NCBI GenBank assembly: GCA_963693285.1
Contig: OY848918.1
Location: forward strand, 9,489,156 to 9,553,155
Source: Xestospongia muta
Taxonomy: Eukaryota > Porifera > Demospongiae > Haplosclerida > Petrosiidae
DNA: 64,000 bases
Direction: 5' to 3'
A program made the position numbers and the translations under genes. Shown here piece by piece: positions 37,355 to 52,102 of this stretch. Below the pieces are notes generated by a model that worked only from the letters and a program-made list of their open reading frames with translations, was not told the origin of the DNA and made no database searches. The first letter of the stretch is position 1, and each line of letters starts with the position of its first letter.

Positions 37355-37392
37355 CATAGATATTAGAGTTTTCTTACACTCTACTATCTATG
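37355..37392. repeat. Conserved hairpin downstream of RP3
   Basis: The equivalent of 11564-11601: same 15-base arms with one mismatch (ACTCTACTATCT) and a similar loop, about 140 bp beyond the RP3 stop. Confidence 0.45.
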
Positions 37393-37531
37393 CTTAAAAT
37401 AATTGCCTGCATCTCAAATAAAATATCAAACTACAGCAATAAAATATTTGGCTGCCACTAATACAAACTATGTTCAACATGTGTTTATAGGTGCTACCTA
37501 ATGTAGCCATAAATACATTATATGTGTTTAT

Positions 37532-40500
37532 TTAAAAACTAAAGTTAGCATATGTACTGTTCATTGACAGATAGAACTGGATGACATCATAAATGGAAAT
37601 GTATTGTTCCTGTACAAGACAACATGAGATATCACACTCTTATTAACAAACTACTCTATTATTACCAGTGTAGTCACAGCTCCTGGTTTGCTTCTTTTAA
37701 CAGCTTTGGTCACTTGAAATACATCTATTATACCTTCTGTCTTACACTGTTCTAGAGCAATACTTATTGAACAGTATACTCCAGAACGACTTACTGTGTC
37801 ACTAGAGGAAATGGAGATGGATGAAGGAACTGTTGTCATGTGTACAATCTCTCTACCTGCAATGTACAACTATTGGTCCTCCTCCAATCTTTTGTTGTAC
37901 TTTAATAACTCCTTCAATAACTTGTAATAATGTCTGAGGTTGTCTGACACAACCATCATTAGGCCAGTCCAGTACTTGGAACTGAACTAAATTACAAGTC
38001 AAACCCTTAAAAGATATTGCTACCATTAACTTCACTTATATTTTGATAATTATCTCACCTCATTAGATAAATTGTTAACAAGAAGATTTCTCTCAACACA
38101 TCCTTGTTTCTCTTCTTCTGAAGTACATCTTATACAGTATTCACCATATTGAACAATGTCTGTTGCTCGCCAGTACTGATAACATGTTTCCTAATTAATT
38201 ACAACATTAACAATTATACAAAATATTAATACCTTTCCATTCTCTTGTAGTTCACATAACATAACAATAGCAGATACTTTATAATCCATTATCATCTTCC
38301 AAAAGTCTCTGGTAGTATTCTCCATTGGACTCTGAGCTATAATGAATGCTTTCTTCTCACGATAACCCTAATGAAGAATTGATTAATAAATAACACATCA
38401 GTTTATTAACTTACATTTAAGAAAGAGGCATGAATGTAACCTTTAGTCTCCTGAAGTGTAACAAGAAATCTTTCTGCTAAAAATATATTTGCATTAATAT
38501 TAACTTTATTGTTCAACAATCCTTACATGGTAGGTATTTGTCAGAACGATTTTTATTGCTATTAGCCTTTGCTGTATTACAGTGAATATCATCAGGATCA
38601 GGAGTTATTTGAGATAAAAGATTAAACTGAGATTCTAGACCTGTCTGGTGTGTTTTGGAATCAGGTTCTTTAAGTTTTTGAAGCTCAAATTGATACTTGT
38701 ATGCTGTGATATCTGTTTCTCCACAAATAATTGTTTCTAGTACAGCATCATGAACAAAAGCATACTGTTCCTATAGAGGTAATACATTATGTTAGGGACA
38801 GTTCTTGATATCATGACTTACAGCTGTTTGTACCATCTTCATTCTCTGTTCTCTGAGTCTATTGATAATACCAGCAATATCTACTATGCACTCTCTTCTA
38901 GCCTGTTCTAGAGCTATGTCCACAGCAATATATGTACCAGTACGACCTACACCAGCACTACAGTGGACTAGGATGGGACCTTTAGATGGAGACCATGTAT
39001 TAGTCACTCGTTTGTAAAGGATCATCAGAGAAGTAGCATAGTCAGGTACTCCTTGATCAGGCCATGAGGTAAGATGATATTGTGTTATGTCATAAGTGTG
39101 ATTGGATCCATCCTCTATCTATTAACAGACAAATCTACATGTATTTAACAGTTATATTTACTTTCACTTTGAGACTTCTAATAGTGAAATCTGGTAAAAC
39201 TTGTTCATCCAGTATTGTAACAGTAAATGGTCCAAAGGTAGTGGATTCTTTATGAGGATCCGGCCAATATTGTTCACATTTACTTCTTGATCCTTCCTTT
39301 AAATTAGTTACCATGACAATAATTTGTGGTCTCTCCTGCCAAATTAGTCTCCAGAAATCAACCAATGTTTTACTCATTGGTCCTAAACAAAAATAACAAC
39401 ATTTATAATTCCACATAATCTGTTATGTTTACATATCTACCTTGTGATGCTATAAACTTCTTGGGACAACTATAGCCCTAATATACATTAAAGTAATAAT
39501 GGTAAATAACTACATCAAGTACTAGTAACTTACATCTATATAACTAGCATTAACATATTCTCTTTGACATTGACTGAGTTCAGGATTAGGTATGAGGACA
39601 ATCCTGTTGTCATCATCTGTTCAATGACCATAACAAGACATTTATACCATATATGGTATTGATATATGTACTACATACATGTTGTGATGTTCTTAAATCG
39701 ATTGAGAAGTTTATTCTCCTTACTAAAACCTACTGTACAAGGTTTGTCTTCTCCTTTATACAACCCCTATCAATTAATGATATGATCATACTGTGGTTTT
39801 ATTTTTTACCTTGTATTGTTCACTAAAAGCTGCATTACCATCACTATGACAACTGGCTACATGAGTACCAAGATCATCAAGTGATATAGGAAGAGTAGGA
39901 GGTATCTGAGGATCAAAATTAATAGTGGGAGGAGGAGAGTGAACTGGAGAGAAGAGAACAACATATAATGTATCAGTTATACTACCATTTGTGATTTATT
40001 ACCAGTAGTATCAGTGGATATAGGGAGGTCAGTAATTAGCGAATATTCTAAAAATACAAACAATATTACTTGTAATATATTGACATATTGTATACCTGGT
40101 TCAGGTAATGATATCTCAATTTGAGCTTGTTGTTTTACATTCTCATAACCAGTAGTTTTTGAATAAGAGGAGCAACTGGACATTTTCATTTTATTAACTA
40201 CAGCATACTGTTGTTCTTCTAGTGAACACAAAACAATAACTATATTCTAGTTAGATCTATTGTACCTGTTTCTGGTTCAATTGGTTTCTTTTCAGTTAGT
40301 GTAATGGTTTCATTATTATAAGTTTGTTTGGAATTCTTGTTTATTCTTCTATGTCTATGTTAAATCATACATACATTATCAATATATGTATGTATTACTG
40401 ATCTTACCTTACAACACATACTACAATTACTATCACTACTATTAGCAATATAGTCAAGACAATAGCACTAACAACAACACCAACTGATATACCTACAACT

Positions 40501-43500
40501 AAAATATATATATATATATATATATATAGTTAAATTATTATTATTTTTCTTTGTCTCTACTATAAATTAAAGCATATGTCATTAATCTTATCTTACCTCC
40601 ATTAGTAACCACTGTTGTATATGCTGTTGAATCAATTAATGATTGGTTAGAAATTACTGTCCACACTCCATATCCCATAACAGTGTAACCACGTACACCA
40701 AACAGATAACAGGTGTTACTTATCAGATCGGTTAGAGTCACATTTGTGCTATTTGTATTAGTTTTAACCATTGGATTAAACTCATCACTATAAGAACAAC
40801 TACTCTCAGACTGATGAGTAGTGTATCCTATCTCATATGTGATAACAGGATAGTCCATAGGAATATAACTAGGTACACTCCATGATATAACAGCCCATGT
40901 AGTAGATATTAAACAGGTTAATGTACCAACTGGACCAGGAACTAAGTAGAAAGTATATTCTTTACCTATAATAACTGACAATGTACTTACTAGTTCCAAT
41001 TTGTACTTCAACAGGTTCACTGAAAGGACTTCTACCAATAAGGTTCACACCAGCTACACTCATGTTATATACATTACCAAGTACTAGATCATTCACAATG
41101 ATATATCTCTCAGTACTGGTGAGGTTGTATGTGATACTATTGTTACTAATGATCACAATATACTTAATGATTCTACCATTACGTAGATGACAATCAATCT
41201 CTTCCCATATGATTTTGTTTGATGTCAAATTTACTGAAAGAGTCATAATTGACTTTGGTGATCCGAATGGAACTATAAATTTTATATTATTTAAATAAAA
41301 TTAATAACTATATTTTACCTGAAGTGGGTTTTGTTTCATTAAATATCATCACTGGACTAGACTCTCCTAATACATTACCAGCTCTCACTGTGATGATATA
41401 GTTCATACCACTGAGCAATTTTCTTAAAACATAAGTGAATGTTGTAGTGGACTGATGAGAATGAACAGAGACCAATGTCACATTCACTGAAAATAACTCA
41501 GAACAAAGTGGACTATAGGAGATATTGTAGTATGTTACTTTGTTCCTCATCCTGGGACTAATCCAATTCACTGTAATAGTACAAGTTGAGACATTAGTCA
41601 CTGAGAGACTCATTACTGCTGTAGGAACTAAACAATCAATTAAGCTAATTTTTATCCAAATATCAACTCACCATTAAACCTCAATAATGTTTGTTTACTA
41701 TTAATTGAAGGAAGATCTTTATATGAGTACACACTGATGTTATATATACTCAGTGTTAGTCCATTGATTATAACTTCGTGTTTTGTCGTAGATAATATCT
41801 TGTTGGTGGTACCTACTCCAGTAGTAGAGTTAATAACAATGACATATCCATTAGTCTGTGATGACATAGTCCAGTTGACTTTGATACTAGTTTCATTTAA
41901 AATATATGCCATCACATTAGATGGAGGACCACTAGGAACTAAAAGATGAAAACTTTGTTAATAGAGCAACAACTGTTTTGGGTCCCAATGAACAACTAAT
42001 CTCAGCTACAACTAATAAATATCTGTAACATATACATTCTGTGAAGTTTGTTGTTTGCAACTTAAGTAACCAGTTACTAATAAAACTAACTATGTTTGGT
42101 TTATGCATATTAGTTAAGATATCAGAACAAAGTTATGATAAACCTACATGTACTATAGTAGTATATATATGATATCGGAAGAATAGCTATATACCTCGTA
42201 ATATCACAATGTCACTGTACTTCACTCCTTTATACATTGCTATACAGGTAACATTAATTGACACTCCAAGTGGATCAGGATATACCAGTAGTGTGTTGTT
42301 GTATATGAGGAGATCAGAATCAATTAATGTATACATTGAGTTGTACTTCATTACTCCATTCACTAACCAGTAAACATCAGTAGTAGCATTGACAGTAGTT
42401 GTGATACAATCAATATGATATTGAGTGTTTTGAAGTTCAGTAATTGATGAGATAAATCTCCAATTTACTGATAAAATAACTAAATTACAAAGCAAAAATT
42501 AAAATAAACTTCTGTAACATAAATACCTGAAAATAATGTCTGTACAACAGTTGTACTACTAGCTGGTCCCAATATATCTTGATATGCTCTGACTGTGATG
42601 TTATAAGTTGTTATTGGCATTAGTCCCCTCAGTGTCATCACATTCTGACTACCTCCCTTTACCTCTTGTGTGACAGTGTGTGTGTCACTAGTGGCATTGA
42701 CTACATATCCATCAGCATCAGATGGAACAGGTGTCCAACTGACAGTGATTGTGGTAGCTGTCTTGTTGACCAAAATAGGAGGAGAGGGAGTAAATCCTGG
42801 AGCTGATAGGATTACATATGACACATAATCACAGTAATAGAAATACTCACCAGTTAGTGTAAGATAACGATGTCTATGAATCTCATTACTTCCTTCATAA
42901 CACAAATGTATATGATCACCATTATTGGTTGACTGATTAAATATTCCACTACTGATCTCCTTTGCATACCAAGTAACAGTAAGATTACGAACAATTGTAT
43001 TATTATTGCTATAAAGGGTTTGATTCTCAATACTACAACTGTATCCAAAGTGTGGTGATGCACAATTAAATCTTTTATTTTTATTAATGTAATACCATCC
43101 AAAATTCTTTTCCAGTCCACTGAGAATACACTGTAGTGTGTATTGTTGTGGTACAATTGTCATATCAGAAGGAAGTTCAACAACATTGAAGTTTAAGATT
43201 GCTACATGTTCTAAAGTAGATAAGTAACAAATAACAGTGTGTACTAGTACAATATGAGATATAACTTACTGAATATATTAACAGTGATGATGTTGGTAGT
43301 AGGATCAGAACAACTACTAGGTAGACAACACTTGAATGTATTGTTATTATCATTTCCATCAGCTTCATTAAATGTTATACCACCATTAGGTCTGTATAGA
43401 CTGATACTAGCTGGATTAGTAGTTTTGTCACAACGAAGAGGATTAGTATTACAACTAAGAGGGTTTCCATTAGTATCAACCCACTCTCCTCCAGACAAAG

Positions 43501-43738
43501 TAGTATTAGGTAATGCACACTTCAGAGGAGAATAGTTAGCAACGTCTTTTGTGATGTAAATATGATTGATGTATGAGCCATTAGGATAACAATCTCCATT
43601 AAACATCAGGTAAATACCTAGAACATTATCAATAAATGATGTAATACACACATTAACTCACTTACCTGAGTTCGGTGGACAGTTACTAATAACTTCACTG
43701 ACATATAACAAGAAGAAAGTCTTTAGTAATACTGACAT
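37532..43738 (-). CDS. RP3: receptor tyrosine phosphatase, duplicate of RP1 sharing its frameshift
   Basis: Start ATG at 43738; the last exon ends at 37532. Every domain exon of RP1 is present: Ig1 (about 43265-43617), Ig2 (about 42850-43215), FN3-1 (about 42530-42810), Ig3 (about 42200-42470), FN3-2 to FN3-5 (41675-41940, 41325-41630, 40990-41270, 40600-40935), membrane (about 40410-40497), juxtamembrane (about 39810-40300), D1 (38815-39770), D2 (37665-38780). D1 keeps WPDQG and HCSAGVGRTGTY. D2 has WPND and the same altered signature. The juxtamembrane exon carries the one-base loss seen in RP1 (ACAAATGG) and would end at MVV-stop. Ig1 is a different sequence type from RP1. AATAAA overlaps the stop codon. 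Confidence 0.8.
40505..40529. repeat. (TA)n microsatellite in an RP3 intron
   Basis: About 12 TA units lie in the intron between FN3-5 and the membrane exon. Other copies have a few units only. It is a simple repeat with no evident role. Confidence 0.8.
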
Positions 43739-43784
43739 TGTCTTATTCTTAACAAAGCCTCTTTCTAATCTTCAATACATTTGC

Positions 43785-44620
43785 TATGAAGTATACCTGA
43801 TATTCTACAATATCTCTTGTATAATAGTATTTTAATAGTCATACATGATATGATAACAATCAAAGTTGATGTTGTTAATGTAAATAAACATCCAAAGGTA
43901 ACAGTAAGTCTCTCTGTAAACAAATGAGTGTTATAACAAAACAGACTACATAGAGTACAAGGATTGGGATTATCTTCTACATATTTATAACATTATTTTT
44001 CCTAGTTATATTCACAGTTATGATTATACTGTTTCTACCTGTCATTGACAATATCAATGTTGTGTTCTCATCATGATAGAATAGAATAGTTTATAGTCTG
44101 TGACAACTTCTGAATTAAATGTATGTATATTTTGACATTAAAATAAAACCTATAAATTCAAAACATGAAGAGTTTATATAGAGTTACCTTGAACTTTTAA
44201 TATTACTGAAGAACTTATTGCATTATAAGGAGTTGTATTACCCAGAATAACACAGTATACTTTAGTATTGTTATTAAGACAGTTGTTACCAGTCATGTAT
44301 AAATGTGAATGTTGAATATCATATCCATTATAATATGAAGGACTATGATTGTAGTATCCACTAAAACTAATTCCTCTAGTTTCTAACTCTTCAGTTGTCA
44401 TATTCTCAGAATTAACTCCATCATAAACCAGTAGAGATATGCAAATCAAGGTAGCTTTTTGATCAAATCTGACATTAATAGGGTAAGGATCTGTTGAAAG
44501 ACTTAAAACAATTTAAAATGTTTGTTATTCTCAGATAGTCTTACATCCATATGGTAGCATAGTGAACAAGATAGTAAATGTATAAGACAAAGCTTGCAGT
44601 CTCTTTGAATTGCAATTCAT
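43785..44620 (-). pseudogene. YB-type relic upstream of RP3 (signal, Ig, FN3 fragment, membrane exon)
   Basis: An ATG at 44620 opens a signal-like exon (MNCNSKRLQALSY). The Ig exon (about 44190-44500) keeps NMTTEELETRGIS and VYCVILG but lost a base at the YW-FIDG equivalent. The FN3 exon is reduced to about 43960-44110. The ETLTVIF-type membrane exon is at about 43785-43920. Three other exons are absent. It is the most complete of the small YB relics. Confidence 0.55.
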
Positions 44621-45193
44621 CTTGTTTTTCTTATACAAGTATTATAAATAGTCTAACTAGTCAATTTATATATATTATACTAATAATCAAAATATAGTCC
44701 ACACTATGTAAATAGACTTGTATATTTTAACTGTTAATATTTATGGCTGTACAATAAACTTAATTATGTGGACATGAGTTAAGACATGATGAGATCAGAC
44801 AAATATCTCTCCTCCATATATTACTAGTACATCATGTTATCATATAACTCCATAGATACTATAACTAGTAATGTGTGTTATTGTGTCACTACTAATTTTC
44901 AATATAATTATTTGTCTTTACCTCAACACTACCATAGTGGGAGGTTTAGATTAACAACAAATGTATCCTTGTACATTCCTTAGGTGTAGAAACAGAAGAT
45001 CCTTACATGTTTGGATCATTTTATAAACTTGCCTTTATCTACATATAAATATTTGCTCAAACTCCAACATATGGTCAGACATTATATCATTAATTTAGAT
45101 TATTTTTTTTCATATATTTTAAATAATCACCATCAAAAGAAATATGAAACTAATATAACTTTACATAATATTTTACTTAATATTCACTAAGAA

Positions 45194-45229
45194 CATAGAT
45201 ATTAGAGTTCTCTTCACTCTAATATCTAT
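45194..45229. repeat. Conserved hairpin downstream of RP4
   Basis: Arms GATATTAGAGT and its complement, as downstream of RP1 and RP3, with a 7-base loop. Confidence 0.45.
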
Positions 45230-45397
45230 ATATGCTTAAAATAATTTATTCCATCATGTAATTAACAAATAAACATCAAACAACAGCAATAAAATATTTA
45301 ACTGCTACTAATACAAACTATACTTAATTCAACAGCTTCCTAATGTATATAATGTTTATAGCTACCTAATGTAGCCACATATAATATATGTGGTCAT

Positions 45398-48300
45398 TTA
45401 TAAACTAAAGTTAGCATATGTACTGTTCATTGCCAGATAGAACTGGATGACATATTAAATGGAAGTATATTGTTCCTGTACAAGACAGCATGAGATATCA
45501 ATCTCTTATTAACAAACTACTCTATTATTACCAGTGTAGTCACAGCTCCTGGTTTGCTTCTTTTAACAGCTTTGGTCACTTGAAATACATCTGTTACACC
45601 TTCTGTCTTACACTGTTCTAGAGCAATACTTAGTGAACAGTATACTCCAGAACGACTCACTGTGTCACTAGAGAAAAAGGAGATGGAACTATTGACATGT
45701 GTACATTTTCTCTACCTGCAGTGTACAACTATTGGTCCTCCTCCAATCTTTTGTTGTACTTTAATAACTCCATCAATAACTTGTAACAATGTCTGAGGTT
45801 GTCTGACACAACCATCATTAGGCCAGTCCAGTACTTGGAACTGAACTAAATTACAAGTCAAGCCCTTAATAAATAATGGTAACATTAACTTCATTTATGT
45901 TTTGATAACTATCTCACCTCATTAGATAAATTGTTAACAAGAAGATTTTTCTTAATATATCCGTGCTTCTCTTCTTCTGAAATACATCTTAAATAGTATT
46001 CACCTTATTGAACAATGTCTGTTGTTGGCCAGTACTGATAACACGTTTCCTAATTCAGTGCAACATTAACAATTATACAAAATATTAATACTAACAATTT
46101 ACCTTTCCAATCTCTTGTAGTCCACATAACATAACAATAGAAGGCACTTTATAATCCATTATCATCTTCCAAAAGTCTCTGGTAGTGTTTTCCATTGGAC
46201 TCTGAGCTATAATAAATGCTTTCTTCTCACGGTAATCCTAACGAAAAATTGATTAATAAACATCATATTACTTTTATTAACTCACATTTAAGAAAGAGGC
46301 ATTAATATAGCCTTTAGTCTCCCGAAGTGTAACAAGAAATCTCTCAGCTAAAATATATTGTCAATAATATTAACTTTATTGTCTAACAGTCCTTACGTGG
46401 TAGGTACTTGTCAGAACGATTTTTATTGTTATTGGCCTCTGCTGTATTACAGTAAATATCATTATGAGCAAAAGGTATTTGAGATAAAAGATTAAACTGA
46501 GATTCAACATCTGTCTGGTGTGTTTTGAAGTCAGGTTCTTTATGTTTTTGAAGCTCAAATTGATACTTGTATGCTATTATATCTGTTACTACACAAATAA
46601 TTGTTTCTAGTACAGCATCGTGAGCAAAAGCATACTGTTCCTATAGAGGTAATACATTGTATTAGGGACAATTCTTGATATCATGACTTACAGCTGTTTG
46701 TACCATCTTCATTCTCTGTTCTCTTAGTCTATTGATAATACCAGCAATATCTACTACTCCCGCTCTACTAGCCTGTTCTAGAGCTATGTCCACAGCAATA
46801 TATGTACCAGTACGACCTACACCAGTAGTATTTGATAAAGAGGAATGACTGGACTTTTTCAATTTATCAACTACAGCATACTGTTGTTCTTCTAGTGAAT
46901 ACACAACAATAACAATATTCTAGCTAGATCTACTGTACCTCTTTCTGATTCAATTGGTTTCTTTTCAGTTAGTATAAAGTTTTCATTACTACACTTTTGT
47001 TTGGAATCCTTGATTATTCTTCTGTGTCTATGTTAAACCATACTTACTTTATCAATATATGTATGTATTACTGATCTTACCTTACAACACATACTACAAT
47101 TAGTATCACTACTATTAGCAACATAGTAAAGACAATAGCACTAACAACACCACTTGCTATACCTACAACTGAAACGTGTATGCAGTTAAAACTTACATTA
47201 ATATTTGTTTGGCTCTACTATAAATTAAAACCACAATTCATTAACTTTATCTTACCTCCATTAGTAGCCACTTTTGCATGAGTTGTCAAAGGATCAGTTA
47301 GTGTTTGGTTGGAAATTACTGTCCATACTCCATAACCATTAACAGTGCACCCACGTACACCAAACAAATAACAGGTATTACCTATCAGATTATTTATAGT
47401 TACATTTGTACTACTTGTATTAGTTTTAATCATTGGACTAAACTCATCACTAGGAGAACAACTATCATCAAACTGATGAGTAGTATAACCTATCTCATAT
47501 CCAATAATGGGATAGTTTACAGGAATATAACTAGGTACATTCCATGAGATAACAGCCCATGTAATAGATATTAAGCAGGTTAATGTACCAACTGGACCAG
47601 GAACTATATAGATAGTGTAATTATTACCTATAATGTACTTACTAGTTCCAATCTGTGCTTCAACAGTATCACTGAAGGGGCCTCTTCCAATAGAGTTAAC
47701 ACCAGCTACACTCATGTTATATATATTACCAAATACTAGATCATTCACAATGATATATCTCTCAGTACTGGTGAGGTTGTATGTGATACTATTGTTACTA
47801 ATGATCACAATATACTCAATGATTCTACCATTACGTAGATGACAATCAATCTCTTCCCATATGATTTTGTTAGTCCTCAAATTTACTGAAAGAGCCATAA
47901 TTGACTTTGGTGATCCAAATGGATCTAGAAGATTATATTATTTAAACAATATTTTTAAATATATTTTACCTGAAGTGGGTTTTGTTTCATCAAATATCAT
48001 CACTGGACTAGACTCTCCCAATACATTACCAGCTTTCACTGTGATGATATAATTCATACCAATGAGCATTTCTCTTAATGTATAACTAAATGTTGCAGTG
48101 GACTGATGAGAAGTAATGGAAACCAATGTTAAATTCACTAAAAATAACTCAGAACAAAGTGGACTATAGGAGATGTTGTAGTATGTTACATTGTTCGCAT
48201 TTCTACTATTGGGACTAGTCCAGTTCACTGTAATAGTATTAGTTGAAAAATCAGTTACTGAGAGACGAGTTACTGGTATAGGAACTAAACAATGAAACTT

Positions 48301-50370
48301 ATCAGATTGTGTTTATTCAAATATGAACTAACCATTAAATCTTAACATTGTTTGTATACTGTTAATTGAAGAAAGATCTTTGTATGAGTACACACTGATG
48401 TTATATGTACTCAATGTTAGTCCATTCATTATAACTTCATGTTCTGTAGTAGATAATATCTTGTTAGTACCTACTCCAGTAGTAGAGTTAATGACAATGA
48501 CATATCCATTAGTATGTGATGACATAGTCCAATTGACTTTAATACTAGTCTCATTTAAAATATATGCCATCACATTAGATGGAGGTCCACTGGGAACTAG
48601 AAAATGAAACCTTTATCAAGAAACTATTTTTAGTCCCAATAGACCAGTCAAAGCTATAACTAATAAATAATGATTTATAATAATTTGTGAAATTTGTTGT
48701 TTGCAATTTAAGTAGCTAATCAAATCAAAAAATAAATTTAATAAATTTTAAGATATCAGAACAAGTTTTGGAAAGCCTAAAACTAATTTAAAATGAATAT
48801 ATTGACAGTTTGTGATATCAGATGAATAGCTATATACCTCGTAATATCACAGTGTCACTGTACTTCATTCCTTTATACATTGCTATACAGGTAACATTAA
48901 CTGATACTCCAAGTGGATCAGGATATACCAGTAATGTGTTGTTGTATATGAAGAGATCAGAATCAATTGATGTATACATTGAGTTGTACTTCATCACTCC
49001 ATTCACTAACCAGTAAACATCAGTAGTAGCATTGACAGTAGTTGTGATACAATCAATATGATATTGAGTGTTTTGAAGTTCAGTAATTGATGAAATAAAT
49101 GTCCAATTTACTGATAAAATGACTAAATTGAAAAAAAAAATTAAAAAAAAATTCTACAACATAAATACCTGATATCTGTACACTAGTTGTATTACTAACA
49201 GGTCCTATACTCTGACTGTGATGTTATAAGTTGTTCCTGGTATTAGTCCTTTTAGTGTCATCACATTCTGACTACCTCCCTTCATTTGTTGGGTCACAGT
49301 GTGTGTGTCACTAGTGGCATTGACTACATATCCATCAGCATCAGATGGAACAGGTGTCCAACTGACAGTGATAGTAGTAGATGTCTTATTGACCAAAATA
49401 GCAGGAGAGGGAGTGAATCCTGGAGCTGATAGGATTACAAAACTCATATAATCACAGTAATAGAAGTACTTACCAGTTACTGTAAGATAGCCATGTCTAT
49501 TAATCTCACTAACTTTTTGATAACACAAATGTACATGATCACCATTATTGATTGACTGACTAAATATTCCACTACTGATCTCCTCTGCATACCAAGTAAC
49601 AGTAAGATTACGAACAATTGTATTATTAATATTATAAAGTGTTTGTTTCTTAATACTACAGCTGTATCCAAAGTGTGGTGATTCACAATTAAATCTGTTA
49701 TTCTTATTATCTTTGTTGATGTAATACCATTCAAAATTCTGTTCCAGTCCACTTAAAATACACTGTAGTGTGTATTGTTGTGGTACAACTGTCATATCAG
49801 AAGGAAGTTCAACAACACTGAAGTTTAAGATTGCTACATGTTCTAAAGTAGATCAGTAACAAATGACAGTGTGTACTAGTACAATATGAGATATAACTTA
49901 CTGAATATATTAACAGTGATGGTATTGGTAGTAGGATCAGTACAACTACTAGGTAGACAACACTTGAATGTATTGTTATTATCATTTCCATCAGCTTCAT
50001 TAAATGTTATACCACCATTAGGTCTATATAGACTGATACTAGCTGGATTATCAGTTGTGTCACATTTGACAAGAACATTATTGTTATTGTTGTTACAGTT
50101 AACAGATTGTCTTTTTGGATCAATCCACTGTCCTTCAGATAAAGTAGAATTTGGCAACACACACTGAACCTTGTTCATTGTTGTGATGTATATTTCATTG
50201 ATGTATGAGCCATTAGGATAACAATCTTTTTTGAACAACAGGTAGATACCTAGAACATTATCAAGAAATGATGTAATACTCACATCAACTCACTTACCTG
50301 AATTTGGTGGACAGTTACTAATAACTTCACTGACATATAACAAGAATAAAGTCTTTAGTAATACTGACAT
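45398..50370 (-). pseudogene. RP4: receptor phosphatase with D1 deleted by an in-frame fusion and other stops
   Basis: Start ATG at 50370. Ig1 (about 49890-50250) and Ig2 (about 49480-49850) are open. FN3-1 loses 13 bases near 49205, and the frame meets TAG directly. Ig3, FN3-2, FN3-3, FN3-4 and FN3-5 (to about 47255) and the membrane exon (about 47080-47165) remain. In the cytoplasm the exon reads SSLSNTTG and continues in frame into VGRTGTYIAVDI (46662-46904). The rest of the juxtamembrane region and most of D1, with its WPD loop and catalytic Cys, are gone. The junction has CTGGT microhomology. D2 has CAATAA for CAATAT near 46005, a stop. RP1-type splice sites are otherwise kept. Confidence 0.75.
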
Positions 50371-50399
50371 TGTCTTATTCTCAACAAAGCCTCTTTCTA

Positions 50400-51215
50400 T
50401 TCTTCAATATATTTGCTATGAAGTATACCTGATATTCTACAATGTCTCTTGTATAATAGTATTTTAATAGTCATACATGATATGATAACAATCAGAGTTG
50501 ATGTTCTTAACGTACATAGACATCCAAAAATAACAGTAAATGCCTCTGTAAACAACTAAGTGTTATTACAAAACATTGTACATAAAGTACAAGGATTGGG
50601 ATTATCTTCTACATATTTATAACATTATTTTTTCTAGTTATATTCACAGTTGTGATTATATTGTTTCTACCTGTAATTGACAATATCAATGTTGTGTTCT
50701 CATCAAGATAGAATAGAATACTTTAAAGTCTGTGACAACTTCTGGATTAAATGTATGTATATTTTGACATTAAAAGGAAACTTCAATAAATTCAAAACAT
50801 GAAGAATATATAGAGTTACCTTGAACTTATAATATTGCTGAAGAACTTGTTATATTATAAGGAGTTGTATTACTCAGAATAACACAGAATACTTCAGTAT
50901 TATTATAAAGAAATTTACCAATAATGTGTAAATGTGAATATTAAATATCACATTCATCAAATATGGAGGATTATGACTGTAGTATCCACTAAAACTAATT
51001 CCTCTAGTTTCCAACTCTTTGGTTAAAATATTCCGATAATTAATTTAAAAAACAGGAGAAATATAAACCATTACCATTACAAAACAAGGTAGCTTGTTGA
51101 TCAAAGCTGACATTAATAGAGTAAGAATTTGATGAAAGATCTGAAACAATTAAAATGTTTGTTATTCTCAGATACTTTTACCTCCATAATGACAGCATAG
51201 TGAACAAGATGAGTC
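50400..51215 (-). pseudogene. YB-type relic upstream of RP4
   Basis: It contains the membrane exon (about 50410-50545), an FN3 fragment (about 50580-50720) and a degraded Ig exon (about 50815-51145) with several frameshifts. It has no signal exon. It is collinear with the relic at 43785-44620. Confidence 0.5.
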
Positions 51216-51775
51216 AATTTATATACATTATACTAATAATCAAAATATAGTCTACACTATACAAATAGACTTGTATATTTTAACTGTTTATATTTATAGC
51301 TGTACAATCAACTTAATTATGTGGACATGAGTTTAAGACATGATTAAATCAGACAAATGTCTCTCCTCCATACATTACTAGTTCATCATGTTATCATATA
51401 ACTCTATAGATGCTATAACTAACAATGTGTGTTATGTAATACTATATTTAGGACTTTGAATTATAAAAATTCAATACATTTACAGTATCACTGCTAATTT
51501 TCAATATAATTTGTCTTTACCTCAACTCTACCATAGTGGCAGGTTTGGATGTAACTACAATGATATTTATTATACCTTCTTTGAGTATAGAAATAGTAAA
51601 TTCTTACATCTTTGGGTCATTTTATAAACTTGCCTTTATTTGCATATAGATATTTGCTCAAACTCCAATATATGGTCAGACATTATACTATGAATTTATA
51701 TTTTGTTTCAAAAATTCTAAATAATCACCATCAAAAGAAATATAAAAATAATATAATTATCAATATCTTATTTAA

Positions 51776-51970
51776 TATTGACTTATAACATAAATATTAG
51801 AGTTCTCTTCACTTTAATATCTATATATTGTTAAAATAATTTATTTATTTATATATATTTTAAGTAAATTAAAATGTAAAGTATTAAACATATATTGAAA
51901 TATTGACTTATAACATAAATATTAGAGTTCTCTTCACTTTAATATCTATATATTGTTAAAATAATTTATT
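51776..51970. repeat. Tandem duplication of the RP5 3'-flank hairpin
   Basis: A segment of about 70 bases beginning TATTGACTTATAACATAAA occurs at 51776-51845 and again at 51901-51970 (offset 125). Each copy contains a weakened form of the hairpin found downstream of the other RP genes. Confidence 0.65.
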
Positions 51971-52102
51971 GCATCATGTAATTAACAAATGAATATCAGA
52001 CTACAGCAATAAAATATTTAACTGCTACAAATAAAACTATACTTAATTCAACATGTGTTTATAGCTACCTAGTGTAGCCATAAATATATTATATGTGTCT
52101 AT

